This document shows positions 17,602 through 27,076 of a stretch of 64,000 nt of DNA, piece by piece. The DNA lies in contig DAORAL010000028.1 of assembly GCA_035344155.1 (NCBI GenBank), forward strand, positions 6,109 to 70,108, written 5' to 3'. The stretch comes from UBA1845 sp002338715. GTDB lineage: Bacteria; Planctomycetota; Phycisphaerae; UBA1845. The position numbers and the translations under genes were made by a program. Within the stretch, counting starts at the first letter, position 1. Every line of letters starts with the position of its first letter. The notes under the pieces were generated by a model, which was given only the letters and a program-made list of their open reading frames with translations, ran no database searches and was not told where the DNA came from.

Positions 17602-18483
17602 CTACGCGCCGTCTTCGGGGCATTCCGTATCGATTAGCGAATCATCCCAGCAGCGGTATTCGTCGTCGCCGTAGTGGGCTGGGTCTTTGACGCGGCCTTC
17701 CTTGGTTTCGCGGTTCCACTCCATTTCCGTCGTGGCGTCCTGTGCGGCGCGGTAGATTTCGTAGAATGCGTTGTAAGGCGTCTCATTGTTCACGCCGTAG
17801 AAGATATACCCGCCGTTGTCGTCGCTGTCGGGAATGACGTTGGTGTAGCGGATGTCGTTTTCGCCCGTTTCTTCGTCGTGGTTCCATTCGATCTGGATAA
17901 ACGGCGACGGGTTGCTGGGGTCGCGGTTGAGGCTCCACGTTCCGCTGGTGCCCAGGATGTTGGATTGGCCGGAGAACCAGTTGTAATCGGTGTACTCGCC
18001 TTCCTTCGTCAGGAACATGTTCCAATCGATGGTGGCTCCGTTGATCTGACCCTGAAGCTCGGCTGAGTGGTTGATGCTAAAGACGCGGAAGTCGTACTGC
18101 CATCGCCAGATGCCGTCAGCACCGAGCGTCGGTTGATGGTTGAACGATTCCACAAACGCGGCGACCGGTACAACCAGATTGACGGTCAGAATCACATTCC
18201 ACACGAAGGTCGTACCGCCAGCGTACAACCAATTGCCGCGTTCGATCGCGCCGTTGGTTCCGACGTCGACCATGCCATTGGTACCAACGTCACCATTGGT
18301 GTTGGCATCTTCGAAATCTTCAAGCTCGATCACAAATGTGGACTGCGGTGGAATCTTCGGCGCGAGATCATCACCGCCGTCGCCACCATCACCGTCACCG
18401 GGAACATTCTGATTGCAACCAACAACAGCTAGCATTGCCAACACAACGACCGACCCGATAAATCGATTTTTCAAATGAGCCAT
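17602..18483 (-). CDS. Putative lipoprotein of unknown function
   Basis: ATG 18483 is preceded by AGGAGA and begins MAHLKNRFIGSVVVLAMLAV then VGCNQN, a convincing lipobox with Cys at residue 20. A short Gly/Asp-rich linker (GDGDGGDGGDD) leads to a domain of about 250 residues rich in Trp, Tyr and Asn (GIWRWQYDFRVFSINHSAEL, GTWSLNRDP), of beta-rich type. The tail contains RCWDDSLIDTECPEDG, a possible disulfide pair. No family is recognised. The protein should be anchored to a membrane facing the periplasm. Confidence 0.65.
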   Translation of the reverse strand: MAHLKNRFIGSVVVLAMLAVVGCNQNVPGDGDGGDGGDDLAPKIPPQSTFVIELEDFEDANTNGDVGTNGMVDVGTNGAIERGNWLYAGGTTFVWNVILTVNLVVPVAAFVESFNHQPTLGADGIWRWQYDFRVFSINHSAELQGQINGATIDWNMFLTKEGEYTDYNWFSGQSNILGTSGTWSLNRDPSNPSPFIQIEWNHDEETGENDIRYTNVIPDSDDNGGYIFYGVNNETPYNAFYEIYRAAQDATTEMEWNRETKEGRVKDPAHYGDDEYRCWDDSLIDTECPEDGA

Positions 18484-18773
18484 AACCAGATTTCTCCTTT
18501 TGTCCTGACAACATAAGATTGATTTCGTGATGGGGCAGGAACTGTAAGAACAAAACGCGTGCACACCGATGACCGCGCGGAACCGATGCACACCGAAATC
18601 CCCCTCGGATCGCGGGGAGCAATCCGGGGGCTGTTCAACCCCAACGTTTCAAATCGTTAGCCTGCCCGGGAATTTACAACCGGAAACTATACGCATGCAC
18701 CAAGTGTCGGTCCGGCCATCGCCACCGCGCCGGAAACTGTCGATCGCGCCGGTCGGCGTGGGAAACCCATCAC

Positions 18774-19112
18774 TTATGATCCGCCACCCTTGACGATCAA
18801 TGTTTCCATATCGACCACATGGTTGTATTTACTCAACTCCCCTTCCAGGAGGTCCCGAAACCCTTCCTCAATCGCCACCGAGCCGTCTTTTCTGCGGACG
18901 CAAGGGATCAGCGTCGCGACCCCGGTCCGCGGGTGACGGGCGGGGATTCGGGCGGCTTCCTCGATGGACAGATTGAACATTTCACCGGTCGATACGCAGA
19001 CGTAATCGAACCGCTCGGGAATCGGCGGATACGGTGACGATTCGGGCATGAGCAGAAATGCCGCGACCCCAAGCATGAGCAGTGCCGCGATTAGCTTAAG
19101 ATGTCTCTTCAT
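18774..19112 (-). CDS. Small membrane-anchored protein
   Basis: ATG 19112 gives 112 residues: a basic start, one membrane helix (LIAALLMLGVAAFLLM), then a soluble domain with FDYVCVSTGEMFNLSIEEAA, RIPARHPRTGVATLIPCVRR and a C-terminal helix. The pattern of a Cys/Tyr motif with IPA-x-HPxTG...LIPC recalls small uncharacterised planctomycete proteins of the same build; no function is known to me. It is divergent from proC with about 165 bases between them. Confidence 0.55.
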   Translation of the reverse strand: MKRHLKLIAALLMLGVAAFLLMPESSPYPPIPERFDYVCVSTGEMFNLSIEEAARIPARHPRTGVATLIPCVRRKDGSVAIEEGFRDLLEGELSKYNHVVDMETLIVKGGGS

Positions 19113-19277
19113 TGGCCCCATTGCGGCGATTATGTGACGCGGAGACGAAGCGTGCAAACGCGCACCAACGAGAATCCGCAGACTTTGCGAACGTGGCCCT
19201 GCAGGCATTTACAGCCCCTCCCCGATGGGTCATCATGCACATATATGCGGCGGCGACCGCCCTGTCGGAGGTGACGT

Positions 19278-20096
19278 TTGCAAACCCAATACGAAATCGC
19301 AGTCATTGGAAGCGGTAACGCGGCTGAGGGCGTTGTCCATGGCCTCCTTCGCAAGATGATCCTGCTGGACGATCGCATCATCGCCACCGATCCCAACGCC
19401 GATCGCCGGGCGGCATTCGCCAATCGATTCAACATCACGACCAGCGCCGACAACCGCCAAGCCGTGAGCGACAGCTACCTCATCCTGCTGGCCGTCAAAC
19501 CGCAGGTGTTCAAGGAAGTCTGCGCCGAGTTCGCCGATGTCGTCCGCGACGACCACGTCATCGTTTCCATCATGGCCGGCGTGCCGACGAAGCAGATCGA
19601 AGCGCAGTTTCCAAACATCAAAGCCCGCGTCGTTCGGGTGATGCCCAACCTCGCGATGCACGTGCACGAGGGGATGGCTGGCATCTTCGCGGGACAGTAC
19701 GCCACCGAAGCCGACGTCCTGCGCACGCAGCGGGTCTTCGAAGCCGGCGGACGGGCAACCGTGCTGACCGATGAATCGATGATGGACGCGGTGACGGCTG
19801 TCTCCGGAACGGGACCGGCGTATTTCTATTATTTTTGCGAGGCGATCATCGATGCCGGTCAAAAGGCGGGATTGTCATTGCAGGAAGCCAAACTGCTCGC
19901 GACGCAAACGTGTCTGGGTGCGGCGCGGATGATGATCGAATCGTCCGATGCACCTGACGTCTTGCGAAAGAAGGTCATGTCGCCAGGCGGCACGACCGAA
20001 GCGGCTGTCAAGTCGCTGGATGACGACAAAGTGAAGGAAAGCCTGGAACGGGCGGTGCTGGCCGCCTGGAATCGTTCGAAGGAACTCGGTCTTTGA
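19278..20096 (+). CDS. proC: Pyrroline-5-carboxylate reductase
   Basis: This enzyme reduces 1-pyrroline-5-carboxylate to proline with NAD(P)H. The start is TTG at 19278, set by a strong GGAGGTGA site at 19267-19274 and a stop codon just upstream in frame. Visible signatures are the Rossmann loop VIGSGNAAEG, AVKPQ at about residue 74, the substrate-binding VSGTGPAYFYYFCEAI and the end motif SPGGTTEAAV. The length of 272 is normal. It is followed by a P5C dehydrogenase, so the two enzymes acting on the same intermediate are adjacent. Confidence 0.96.
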   Translation: MQTQYEIAVIGSGNAAEGVVHGLLRKMILLDDRIIATDPNADRRAAFANRFNITTSADNRQAVSDSYLILLAVKPQVFKEVCAEFADVVRDDHVIVSIMAGVPTKQIEAQFPNIKARVVRVMPNLAMHVHEGMAGIFAGQYATEADVLRTQRVFEAGGRATVLTDESMMDAVTAVSGTGPAYFYYFCEAIIDAGQKAGLSLQEAKLLATQTCLGAARMMIESSDAPDVLRKKVMSPGGTTEAAVKSLDDDKVKESLERAVLAAWNRSKELGL

Positions 20097-20116
20097 CCGA
20101 TTATTGCAAATAAATA

Positions 20117-20135
20117 GTGCCAGATTATGGCACTG
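20117..20135. other. Short hairpin between proC and P5C dehydrogenase
   Basis: AGTGCC and GGCACT flank a 7-base AT-rich loop in the 82-base gap. There is no U-run, so it is more likely a processing or mRNA-stability hairpin, or chance, than a terminator. Confidence 0.3.
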
Positions 20136-20178
20136 ACAATCATCCGATTTCGGCCGCCGTGCCGCTGAGGAGACTTTC

Positions 20179-21729
20179 ATGTTACCCCCCTATCGCCCGG
20201 AACCGTACGTAGACTTCACCCAGGAAGGACCGCGTTCCAACATGCTCGACGCCATCGGATGCGTCAGCAAGCAACTCGGTCGAACCTACCCGCTGCGGAT
20301 CGGCGGAAAAGAAATCACCACCGATCAGAAGATCACCTCCATCTGTCCTGCCGCACGCGATCAGGTCGTCGGCATGGTCAGCAAAGCCAGCGCCGACCAA
20401 GCCGGTGAAGCCATCGTCACCGCATACGAAGCTTTCAAAATGTGGTCGCACTTCGACCCTGAAGGACGCGCCCGCATCTTGTTCAAAGCCGCCGCCATCA
20501 TGCGCCGCAGGGTCTACGAACTCTCCGCATGGATGTGCTTTGAAGTCAGCAAGAGCTGGATCGAAGCCTACGCCGACGTGTGCGAAACGATTGATTTTCT
20601 CGACTTTTATGGCCGCGAAATGATGCGGCTCGCGGGCGGTCATCCGACCACACCATTTGAAGGTGAAGAGAACGAAGTGCGCTACATGCCGCTCGGCGTC
20701 GTCGTGGTGATTCCGCCGTGGAATTTCCCGCTCGCAATTTGTGCAGGGATGACCACCGCAGCAATCGTCACCGGCAACACCGTCGTCCTCAAACCGGCCA
20801 GTACTGCTCCCGTCATCGCCGCGAAGTTTGCAGAAATCATGGTGGAAGCCGGTCTGCCCGATGGCGTGTTGAACTTCCTGCCGGGCAGTGGTTCGGAAGT
20901 CGGCGACGTGTTGGTCAATCATCCGAAGACACGCTTGATCGCGTTCACCGGTTCAAAAGATGTCGGGCTCGAAGTTTTCAAGAAAGCCGCCGTCGTACAT
21001 CCCGGTCAGATCTGGCTGAAGCGCACGATCCTTGAAATGGGCGGTAAGGATTGCATCGTCGTTGATCAGACAGCCGACCTCGATGAAGCGGCCAAAGGTA
21101 TCGTTGCAGCCGCCTTTGGATTCCAGGGGCAGAAGTGTTCCGCATGCTCGCGACTCATCGCGCACACGTCGATTTATGAAGAACTGCTGGCGAAGGTGAC
21201 TGAAGGAGCGCAAGCGCTATCCATTGGCCACACCGCCAGCGCCGAAAATGTTTTCATGGGTGCGGTGATCGACGAATCCGCGTACCACAAGATCAACGAC
21301 TACATCAAGATCGGTAAGAGCGAAGGTCGCACGGTGCTCGCCGACGGCAGCGTGCCCGACAACGGGTTCTTCATTCCGCCGACGATCATCGCCGACGTCG
21401 ACCGCCATGCCCGCATCGCCCAGGAAGAGATTTTCGGACCGGTGCTGGCTGTCATCCGTGGACGCAACTTCACGGAAATGCTCGAAATCGCCAACGACAC
21501 CGAGTACGGGTTGACCGGGGCGTTGTATTCCAAGAACCGAAGCCGCCTTGAACTCGCCCGCCACGATTTCCACGTCGGGAATCTCTACCTGAACCGCAAG
21601 TGCACCGGGGCGCTGGTGGACGTTCAGCCGTTCGGCGGGTTCAACATGTCGGGGACCGATTCAAAAGCCGGCGGACGCGACTATCTGCAATTGTTCATGC
21701 AGGCCAAGACGATCTGCGAACAGTTCTAA
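20179..21729 (+). CDS. rocA: L-glutamate gamma-semialdehyde (P5C) dehydrogenase
   Basis: This aldehyde-dehydrogenase superfamily enzyme oxidises pyrroline-5-carboxylate/glutamate semialdehyde to glutamate with NAD+. The length (516 aa) fits stand-alone RocA/PruA rather than the large PutA fusion. Signatures are PPWNFPLAICAGM (cofactor-binding), TGSKDVGLEVF, LEMGGKDCIVV with the general-base Glu, GFQGQKCSACSR with the catalytic Cys at about residue 319, and EEIFGPVLAVI. The C-terminal GGFNMSGTDSKAGGRDYL is typical of P5C dehydrogenases. It is downstream of proC in the same direction; a proline dehydrogenase is not in the window. Confidence 0.93.
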   Translation: MLPPYRPEPYVDFTQEGPRSNMLDAIGCVSKQLGRTYPLRIGGKEITTDQKITSICPAARDQVVGMVSKASADQAGEAIVTAYEAFKMWSHFDPEGRARILFKAAAIMRRRVYELSAWMCFEVSKSWIEAYADVCETIDFLDFYGREMMRLAGGHPTTPFEGEENEVRYMPLGVVVVIPPWNFPLAICAGMTTAAIVTGNTVVLKPASTAPVIAAKFAEIMVEAGLPDGVLNFLPGSGSEVGDVLVNHPKTRLIAFTGSKDVGLEVFKKAAVVHPGQIWLKRTILEMGGKDCIVVDQTADLDEAAKGIVAAAFGFQGQKCSACSRLIAHTSIYEELLAKVTEGAQALSIGHTASAENVFMGAVIDESAYHKINDYIKIGKSEGRTVLADGSVPDNGFFIPPTIIADVDRHARIAQEEIFGPVLAVIRGRNFTEMLEIANDTEYGLTGALYSKNRSRLELARHDFHVGNLYLNRKCTGALVDVQPFGGFNMSGTDSKAGGRDYLQLFMQAKTICEQF

Positions 21730-21767
21730 ATGCGGCTGAAAACGGGCGGTCTGGAAACGGGTATTTT

Positions 21768-21796
21768 CACAGCCCCCGTTGACGATGGGGGCTGTG
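21768..21796 (+). terminator. GC-rich hairpin after rocA
   Basis: Arms CACAGCCCCC (21768-21777) and GGGGGCTGTG (21787-21796) pair perfectly over 10 bp around a 9-base loop, 39 bases after the rocA stop. No U-run follows, so it may be a weak or factor-assisted terminator or a 3' end stabiliser. Confidence 0.5.
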
Positions 21797-22156
21797 ATGG
21801 TACGATCATCGCCCGCCAGACGTGAAAATGGGTCAGAAATGCCGCCACCAATTCCGGCAGGCAAGCCCGATCTCGCGCTGAAAACTTCCGGGCTTAAAGC
21901 ACGTGGATTGGCGCGGGACATTTTCAAGCGAATGCCGAAAGTTGTTTAACGGCAAAAGTTTACGCAATTCGGTGGTGATCGGTGGGCGAAGGTTTCTCAT
22001 CGGTCTGAATCGGATTTTGCAGCGAAGCGGCTGGGGCTGAAGCAGCGGATGTAAAAGGAATTTGATCAAGCGGGGCAACATGAGTGCCGACGCGGTGCTC
22101 GACCCGGTTGATCGGATCTGAAGTCGGTAAGCGTATTGAGAAAGACGCAGGTGTTT
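21797..22156. other. Intergenic region upstream of infA
   Basis: This stretch of 360 bases after the rocA hairpin is moderately GC-rich, with no convincing reading frame, tRNA fold or repeat. It presumably contains the infA promoter and leader; I cannot place them by eye. Confidence 0.45.
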
Positions 22157-22396
22157 GTGGCCAATCAGGAAAGCATTCAACTCGAAGCCGTCGTCGTCAA
22201 GGCACTGCCCAACGCGATGTTTCTCGTCGAAGCAACGATGGGAGAAGAAGGCGGAGAAAAGCACGAAGCCCTCTGCACCATCGCCGGCAAAATGCGCAAG
22301 TACTACATCCGCATCCTACCGGGTGACCGAGTCACCATAGAACTATCCCCCTACGACCTGACCCGCGGCCGGATTACGTACCGACATCGCAATTAA
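22157..22396 (+). CDS. infA: Translation initiation factor IF-1
   Basis: IF-1 binds the ribosomal A site during initiation. The single OB-fold is nearly all conserved: VVKALPNAMFLVE, IAGKMRKYYIRILPGDRVTI and ELSPYDLTRGRITYRHRN. GTG 22157 gives the standard N-terminus MANQESIQLEAVV (79 residues); frames from TTG 22136 add residues not found in the family. A small insertion (MGEEGGEKHEALC) replaces the usual ENGHKVLAH loop, making the protein slightly longer than the common 72 residues. The gene is not in a ribosomal protein cluster. Confidence 0.95.
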   Translation: MANQESIQLEAVVVKALPNAMFLVEATMGEEGGEKHEALCTIAGKMRKYYIRILPGDRVTIELSPYDLTRGRITYRHRN

Positions 22397-22607
22397 TAAT
22401 CAGGCATCGATTCAAGCGCCGCAACAATTCGTGCTCCAATTCACTGGTCATCTGCGCGCCGATTGTCTAATTACTCAACAATCTAATCGAAGATAATGAA
22501 CCATTCGTAGTTCGATGTTGGCATGAATTGCTGCTAACGTTGCCTGCTTTTTCACTTTGCCATGATGCGACTCGCCAAGGTCATCTAGAGGAACGATTCG
22601 CTTACCA

Positions 22608-22709
22608 ATGGCAACGCCTTCGCAATTCCTTTCTCCCAATTATCGGGAGCTTGGCATAGACGGCGACAACGACCTTTATGATTTTGCTGCGTTCATTGCT
22701 TCATACTGA
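22608..22709 (+). pseudogene. Remnant of a dockerin-like protein C-terminus
   Basis: An open frame of 33 codons from ATG 22608 ends ELGIDGDNDLYDFAAFIASY and a stop. This matches the last calcium loop of the secreted proteins in this window (compare DADNDGDIDLKDFASF at the end of the 23137 gene). Nothing upstream in frame resembles the rest of such a protein, so it is most likely the decayed 3' end of a lost gene or of a partial duplication. Confidence 0.45.
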
Positions 22710-22970
22710 TCCAGTCAATCGATGAAAGTTCCTATATCGCAGCCGGCTTTGCTAAACCTGTGCATTTAATTCGGCTTGCATATTTGGAACTCTGTTCGCG
22801 CATTTCCTAACCGGACCTTACCAAATTGCCACATCCTGCACCGTTTGCGACAAATACACCGGATAATGTAGGTTTCTCACGCACGCCCCAGAGAGATTCT
22901 GCACGACACGCCACCGCACACACTTTGGACATGGTCCGCTAATTTGGGTCAATAAATGGAGGGCTTTGGC

Positions 22971-23000
22971 TTTCAATCGACCTTCCAAGCGTGATACAAT
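22971..23000 (+). promoter_or_regulatory. Candidate sigma-70-type promoter
   Basis: TTTCAA, an 18-base spacer and TACAAT preceded by TG (extended -10, TGATACAAT at 22992-23000). The same TGATACAAT occurs upstream of clpS and dxs. It would give a leader of about 130 bases for the gene starting at 23137. The -35 is weak. Confidence 0.35.
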
Positions 23001-23136
23001 CATGTGCACCATCACACGGGGCGAACCTTGGTCGGAGTCGCTTCAACGCAACCGGCGTGTCAATTCCAGGCGGGGTTGGCTTGTCGCATCTTTTACACCG
23101 CATCAGACCAACCTTCTCCGCACGGAGGGCTTCCCA

Positions 23137-25998
23137 ATGTTCAGGACACGATCGATTCGGTTCTTGGCTTTCTCCAGTCAATCAAGAATGCTCGTAACAA
23201 TGTTGGCTGTCATGGGCGTCGCCCACCTGGGAGCGGCGAAGCCCGCCCTCGCTGCCGACTGCAACAACAACGGCACGGACGACACTATCGACATCGCATC
23301 TGGGACAAGTTCAGACTGCAACCTGAACAGCACGCCCGACGAGTGTGAGACGCAGCTGTCGTCAGAAACGATCAGGTTGAACGCAGTAGGTGGTGGGGGT
23401 GGGGGTGAAGAATTCGGGTCAAGCGTTGCGATTCGCGGTGATTTGATGGCCGTGGGGCAGCGCTTTGACATCGGTATTGGCGACCCGTGCCCTCCGCCTC
23501 ATTGTGAACCTGAACTACTGTTTGATATGGGAAGTGCCTGGTTCCCCAGAAGAAGTGGGGGACAATGGATTGTCGATAGCGGCGGCACTGGCCCTGGTGG
23601 AGAGGGTGCAGAGTATGGGAGCAGCGTCGCGCTGGGGGACGGGTATGCCGTCATCGGCGCCCCCGGTCAGGATGGCGATACGGGAAGAGCTCATATCTAC
23701 GAAGTCGGAGTTTATGGCCCGATTGGGCAGGAAACAGAGATTGCCCCTGATGATCGCGTTTGGCGTGGTAGATTTGGAGCAAGCGTTGGAATGAGCGGTT
23801 CGACGGTGATCGTCGGCGCAAGCGGTGACGGCCCCGGTGCGAATGCTACTGGCTCCGCATTCATCTTCCGCCGAGTTTCCGGGAACTGGGAGAAGATAAT
23901 CAGGCTAACCGCCTCGGACGCGACCAACAACGACAAGTTTGGGAGCACAGTTTCAATCAGCGGAAACATCGCAATTGTTGGGGCACCTCGAAATAGTGAC
24001 GATGGCTCGGGCAGCGGTTCCGCCTACGTGTTCGAGGAAATAAACGGCATCTGGCAGGAGGTGACCAAGCTCACGGCCCAGGACGCATCTGCCGGCGACG
24101 GTTTTGGAACAAGCGTTTCGATCGACGGGGTCCATGCCATCATCGGTGCACCTGGAGACGGCGGCGGCTCAGCCTATCTGTTTAGCAGGATCGATGGGAT
24201 CTGGCAGGAGGTCTCCAAACTCACCGCCACGAACGGAGCACTCGACGACCAATTCGGTTGGAGTGTTGCGATCAACGGATTCAATGCAGTGGTTGGGGCC
24301 ATTGGCGATCCCACGGGCGCGACGGAAAGTGGTGCGGCATATCTGTTCCGAAAGATCAACGGCGAGTGGCAGCAATCGCTCAAACTTGTCAGCCAAAATC
24401 CAACCGCACGCGGAAATATGGGCTGGAGCGTTGCGATCGACCCTCAGACTGTGGTGATCGGCGCGAAAGCGGAGAGTGTACATTATAGGGAAGGTGTTGT
24501 TTACGTTCTCGAATTGCCCGCGTCCGACTGCAATGCCAATGACGTTCCAGATGAGTGCGACATTGGAAATGGGGCCAGCATCGACTGCAACTCAAATGGT
24601 GTACCGGACGAATGTGAAGCTCAAGAGCCAACCGTCACAATTCCGATTACCGTTTCACCAAATAGCAGGGTATGCCCAGACACGGTCGTGACACTTGACG
24701 CCGGGGCAGGATACAGCAGTTATGTCTGGGAGCCCGGCGGCGAAATCACTCAGACGATTCAGGTGACTTCGCCTGGAACCTACCGAGTGACGGCCAGCGG
24801 TGGCCCGGGCCAGTGCTCATCATCCGATGCAATCAGCATTGCATTCAACGGTAACCAGACAGGTACGACGGCTGCTTTGGTTTCGAGCAAATTGACCAAC
24901 AGTATCGTCGCTATCGACACGCTTTCGGGCAAGGTGCTCTTCGACTTCGCACCGTCAGGCAAGGATGGACTCAGTAATCCCAATGGCATCACCGTCGATG
25001 ATGTCGGCCATGTTTACGTTTCCAGCGTGAACACCTCCAGCGTGAAGAAGTTTGCTGCATTCACCGGCGAGTTGATTCAGGAGTACACCGGTTCGCTCAC
25101 GGCTCCGGTCGGTGTATTGGTTGCAGATTCCAACACGCTCCTCGTTTCAAACTGGACTGATGATAGCGTCCATATGTTCGATATTGTCACCGGTCAGGCA
25201 CTGGGACAGTTGGTGGCGAGTGGCGCGGGCGGGCTTGACGGGCCGGCTGACATGTTACTTACGCCTTCTGGTGAGTTGCTGGTGTCCAGCCAATCGAACC
25301 ATCAGGTCCTGGCATTCGATGCAGCCACCGGTGCGTTCAATCATGTCGCCGCTCAAGGCAGCGGACTGGCCACGCCGGCAGGCTTGCTGCTCGATTCACA
25401 AGGCAAACTGCTTGTCGCGAGTTTCAATAGCGATCAAGTGCTTCGATTCGATCCGGCGACGGGTGCGTTTATCGACGTGTTTATCGGCGACAATCCAGGC
25501 ACGCCTGGTACGGACGAATCCGGCGGACTGAATGGCCCCGAAGGAATCGAATGGGGTGCAAACGGCAACCTGCTCGTCAACAATCGCTACGGTTCGAACG
25601 TCCTTGAGTACGATGGCACAACCGGCGCATTCGTGCGTGTGCTTGGCGCTGAAGGCTTGAATCAACCGACGTACCTGGCGATGACAACGCTCGATCCGGA
25701 CTGCAATGCCGACCGCATCCCGGACTACTGCGCCTCGGACACCGGTTTGGCTGGCATGGACTGCAACTTCAACGGTATCGGCGATCAGTGCGACGATGCA
25801 TCACACGGCGACTTCGACGCCAACGGCGTCCTCGACATCATCGACTTCGGTTACCTAGCCGACTGCCAAGCCGGACCAAACGCTGCACCGTCGCCCGCAA
25901 GCGGATCGTGCACAAGCATGTGCCTGCAAGCGTTCGACGCAGACAACGATGGCGACATCGACCTGAAAGACTTTGCGAGTTTCACGCTGCAGCCGTAG
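23137..25998 (+). CDS. Large secreted FG-GAP / NHL-repeat protein with dockerin-like end
   Basis: ATG 23137 follows a GGAGGG site and starts a signal peptide (cleavage near KPALA, long n-region). In order, the 953 residues show DCNNNGTDDTIDI and DCNLNSTPDECE motifs (thrombospondin type 3-like calcium segments), about six FG-GAP repeats of the FGSSVAI...AVIGAPG type up to about residue 450, another pair of DCNxNxxPDECD motifs, an Ig-like segment (SYVWEPGGEITQTIQVTSPG), NHL-type repeats to about residue 860 (GLSNPNGITVDDVGHVYVSS), then DCNADRIPDYC and a C-terminal dockerin-like pair. Such modules make beta-propellers used in adhesion or surface binding. No catalytic motif is seen, and the role is inferred only as an extracellular surface protein. 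Confidence 0.82.
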   Translation: MFRTRSIRFLAFSSQSRMLVTMLAVMGVAHLGAAKPALAADCNNNGTDDTIDIASGTSSDCNLNSTPDECETQLSSETIRLNAVGGGGGGEEFGSSVAIRGDLMAVGQRFDIGIGDPCPPPHCEPELLFDMGSAWFPRRSGGQWIVDSGGTGPGGEGAEYGSSVALGDGYAVIGAPGQDGDTGRAHIYEVGVYGPIGQETEIAPDDRVWRGRFGASVGMSGSTVIVGASGDGPGANATGSAFIFRRVSGNWEKIIRLTASDATNNDKFGSTVSISGNIAIVGAPRNSDDGSGSGSAYVFEEINGIWQEVTKLTAQDASAGDGFGTSVSIDGVHAIIGAPGDGGGSAYLFSRIDGIWQEVSKLTATNGALDDQFGWSVAINGFNAVVGAIGDPTGATESGAAYLFRKINGEWQQSLKLVSQNPTARGNMGWSVAIDPQTVVIGAKAESVHYREGVVYVLELPASDCNANDVPDECDIGNGASIDCNSNGVPDECEAQEPTVTIPITVSPNSRVCPDTVVTLDAGAGYSSYVWEPGGEITQTIQVTSPGTYRVTASGGPGQCSSSDAISIAFNGNQTGTTAALVSSKLTNSIVAIDTLSGKVLFDFAPSGKDGLSNPNGITVDDVGHVYVSSVNTSSVKKFAAFTGELIQEYTGSLTAPVGVLVADSNTLLVSNWTDDSVHMFDIVTGQALGQLVASGAGGLDGPADMLLTPSGELLVSSQSNHQVLAFDAATGAFNHVAAQGSGLATPAGLLLDSQGKLLVASFNSDQVLRFDPATGAFIDVFIGDNPGTPGTDESGGLNGPEGIEWGANGNLLVNNRYGSNVLEYDGTTGAFVRVLGAEGLNQPTYLAMTTLDPDCNADRIPDYCASDTGLAGMDCNFNGIGDQCDDASHGDFDANGVLDIIDFGYLADCQAGPNAAPSPASGSCTSMCLQAFDADNDGDIDLKDFASFTLQP

Positions 25999-26023
25999 GC
26001 ACGGTTTGCGTGCGTCAATCAGA

Positions 26024-27076
26024 TCAATCACCGGAACCGGCGTCGCCGAGTAGGACGGCGTCTGGTGGTTTTGGGGTTTGTTTGTACTTCTCGATGAAGC
26101 GGCGGACCATCGGCTGATTGCTGTCGAGTTCCAGCGAGCGGTGCCAATACTCCATCGCAATCTCGCGGCGGGCATTGGGTTTGTTGTCAATCACGCGAAC
26201 CATTTCGAGACAACCCAGACCCGCCAGGGCGGCTGGCAGTTTCGGATTGATCGCCAGCGCCTTTTGATACGCCTCATACGCACCGTCGGAATCGCGCATC
26301 CGCGACAGGCACAGTCCCATCGCCTCGTGGCTGGCGGCGAGCGACGGGTCCATCACAATCGCCTGCTCCAACGCCTTCTTCGCGATCTTGTATCGCTCCT
26401 GATTGATGTACGTCTGTGCAAGGTTCACCATCACCTGCGGCTGATGACTGTCGCGCTCGAGCGCTTTCTTATACGCATCAATGGCTTCGTAATATTTCCC
26501 CAGCCGATCGTAGGCCACACCGAGATTCACATAAGCATGCATGCGATCGGGATCAATCGAGATCGCCTTCTGAAATCGCTCGACGGCTTGCACCGGATCG
26601 TCCACCTGCTGATAGCACACCCCAAGGTTCAAGTTGGCGTCGAAGTCGTCGGGCTTGAGATCGCACGCGTGCAGATACGCCTCGATCGCGTCAAACATCC
26701 GATGCGTGTAATAATAAAGCTGAGCGAGATTGATCGTGTCGAAGAACGAGTTCGGTTCAAGACGAACGGCTTCTGCGAATGAATCGATCGCCTGCTCGTA
26801 ATCCCCCATCCGCCGATAGACGACACCTTTGCGCGAGTGGGCGACCGCAAGCTGCGGTGACAGGTGGACGGCTGCATCAAACTCCGCGAGCGCCGACTGC
26901 AGTTCGTTCTGCTCCAACAGCGCATCGCCCTTCTGAATCATCTGCTCGGACTGAGCGACCTTGATTTCAGCGCAGCCGCCAACCAACCCTGCCGCGCCGA
27001 CCAACACCACGAGAGCAGCCAGTCGAACGCGGACGTTCGTAACTTGTTTACTGAGCATCGATTGTGCCAAAACCAT
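26024..27076 (-). CDS. TPR-repeat lipoprotein
   Basis: ATG 27076 (GAGG site upstream) gives a 350-residue protein with a signal peptide and lipobox GLVGGC, then at least seven tetratricopeptide repeats covering residues of about 45-310 (for example ALAEFDAAVHLSPQLAVAHS, YYEAIDAYKKALERD). TPR arrays are protein-interaction scaffolds; here it would sit on the periplasmic side of a membrane. The start codon region is divergent from the glycosyltransferase at 27279. No partner is obvious in the neighbourhood. Confidence 0.8.
   Translation of the reverse strand: MVLAQSMLSKQVTNVRVRLAALVVLVGAAGLVGGCAEIKVAQSEQMIQKGDALLEQNELQSALAEFDAAVHLSPQLAVAHSRKGVVYRRMGDYEQAIDSFAEAVRLEPNSFFDTINLAQLYYYTHRMFDAIEAYLHACDLKPDDFDANLNLGVCYQQVDDPVQAVERFQKAISIDPDRMHAYVNLGVAYDRLGKYYEAIDAYKKALERDSHQPQVMVNLAQTYINQERYKIAKKALEQAIVMDPSLAASHEAMGLCLSRMRDSDGAYEAYQKALAINPKLPAALAGLGCLEMVRVIDNKPNARREIAMEYWHRSLELDSNQPMVRRFIEKYKQTPKPPDAVLLGDAGSGD

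Larger units (their letters stand above)
22397..23136. other. Long intergenic region with a dockerin-like remnant
   Basis: About 740 bases lie between infA and the FG-GAP protein, less GC-rich than the surroundings. It holds a short remnant coding for a calcium-loop segment (22608-22709) and a candidate promoter at 22971-23000 for the downstream gene. Otherwise I see no gene or RNA. Confidence 0.5.

Noticed and set aside
19233..19862. 209-codon minus-strand frame opposite proC
   Set aside because: Antisense shadow of proC, without domain or start signal.
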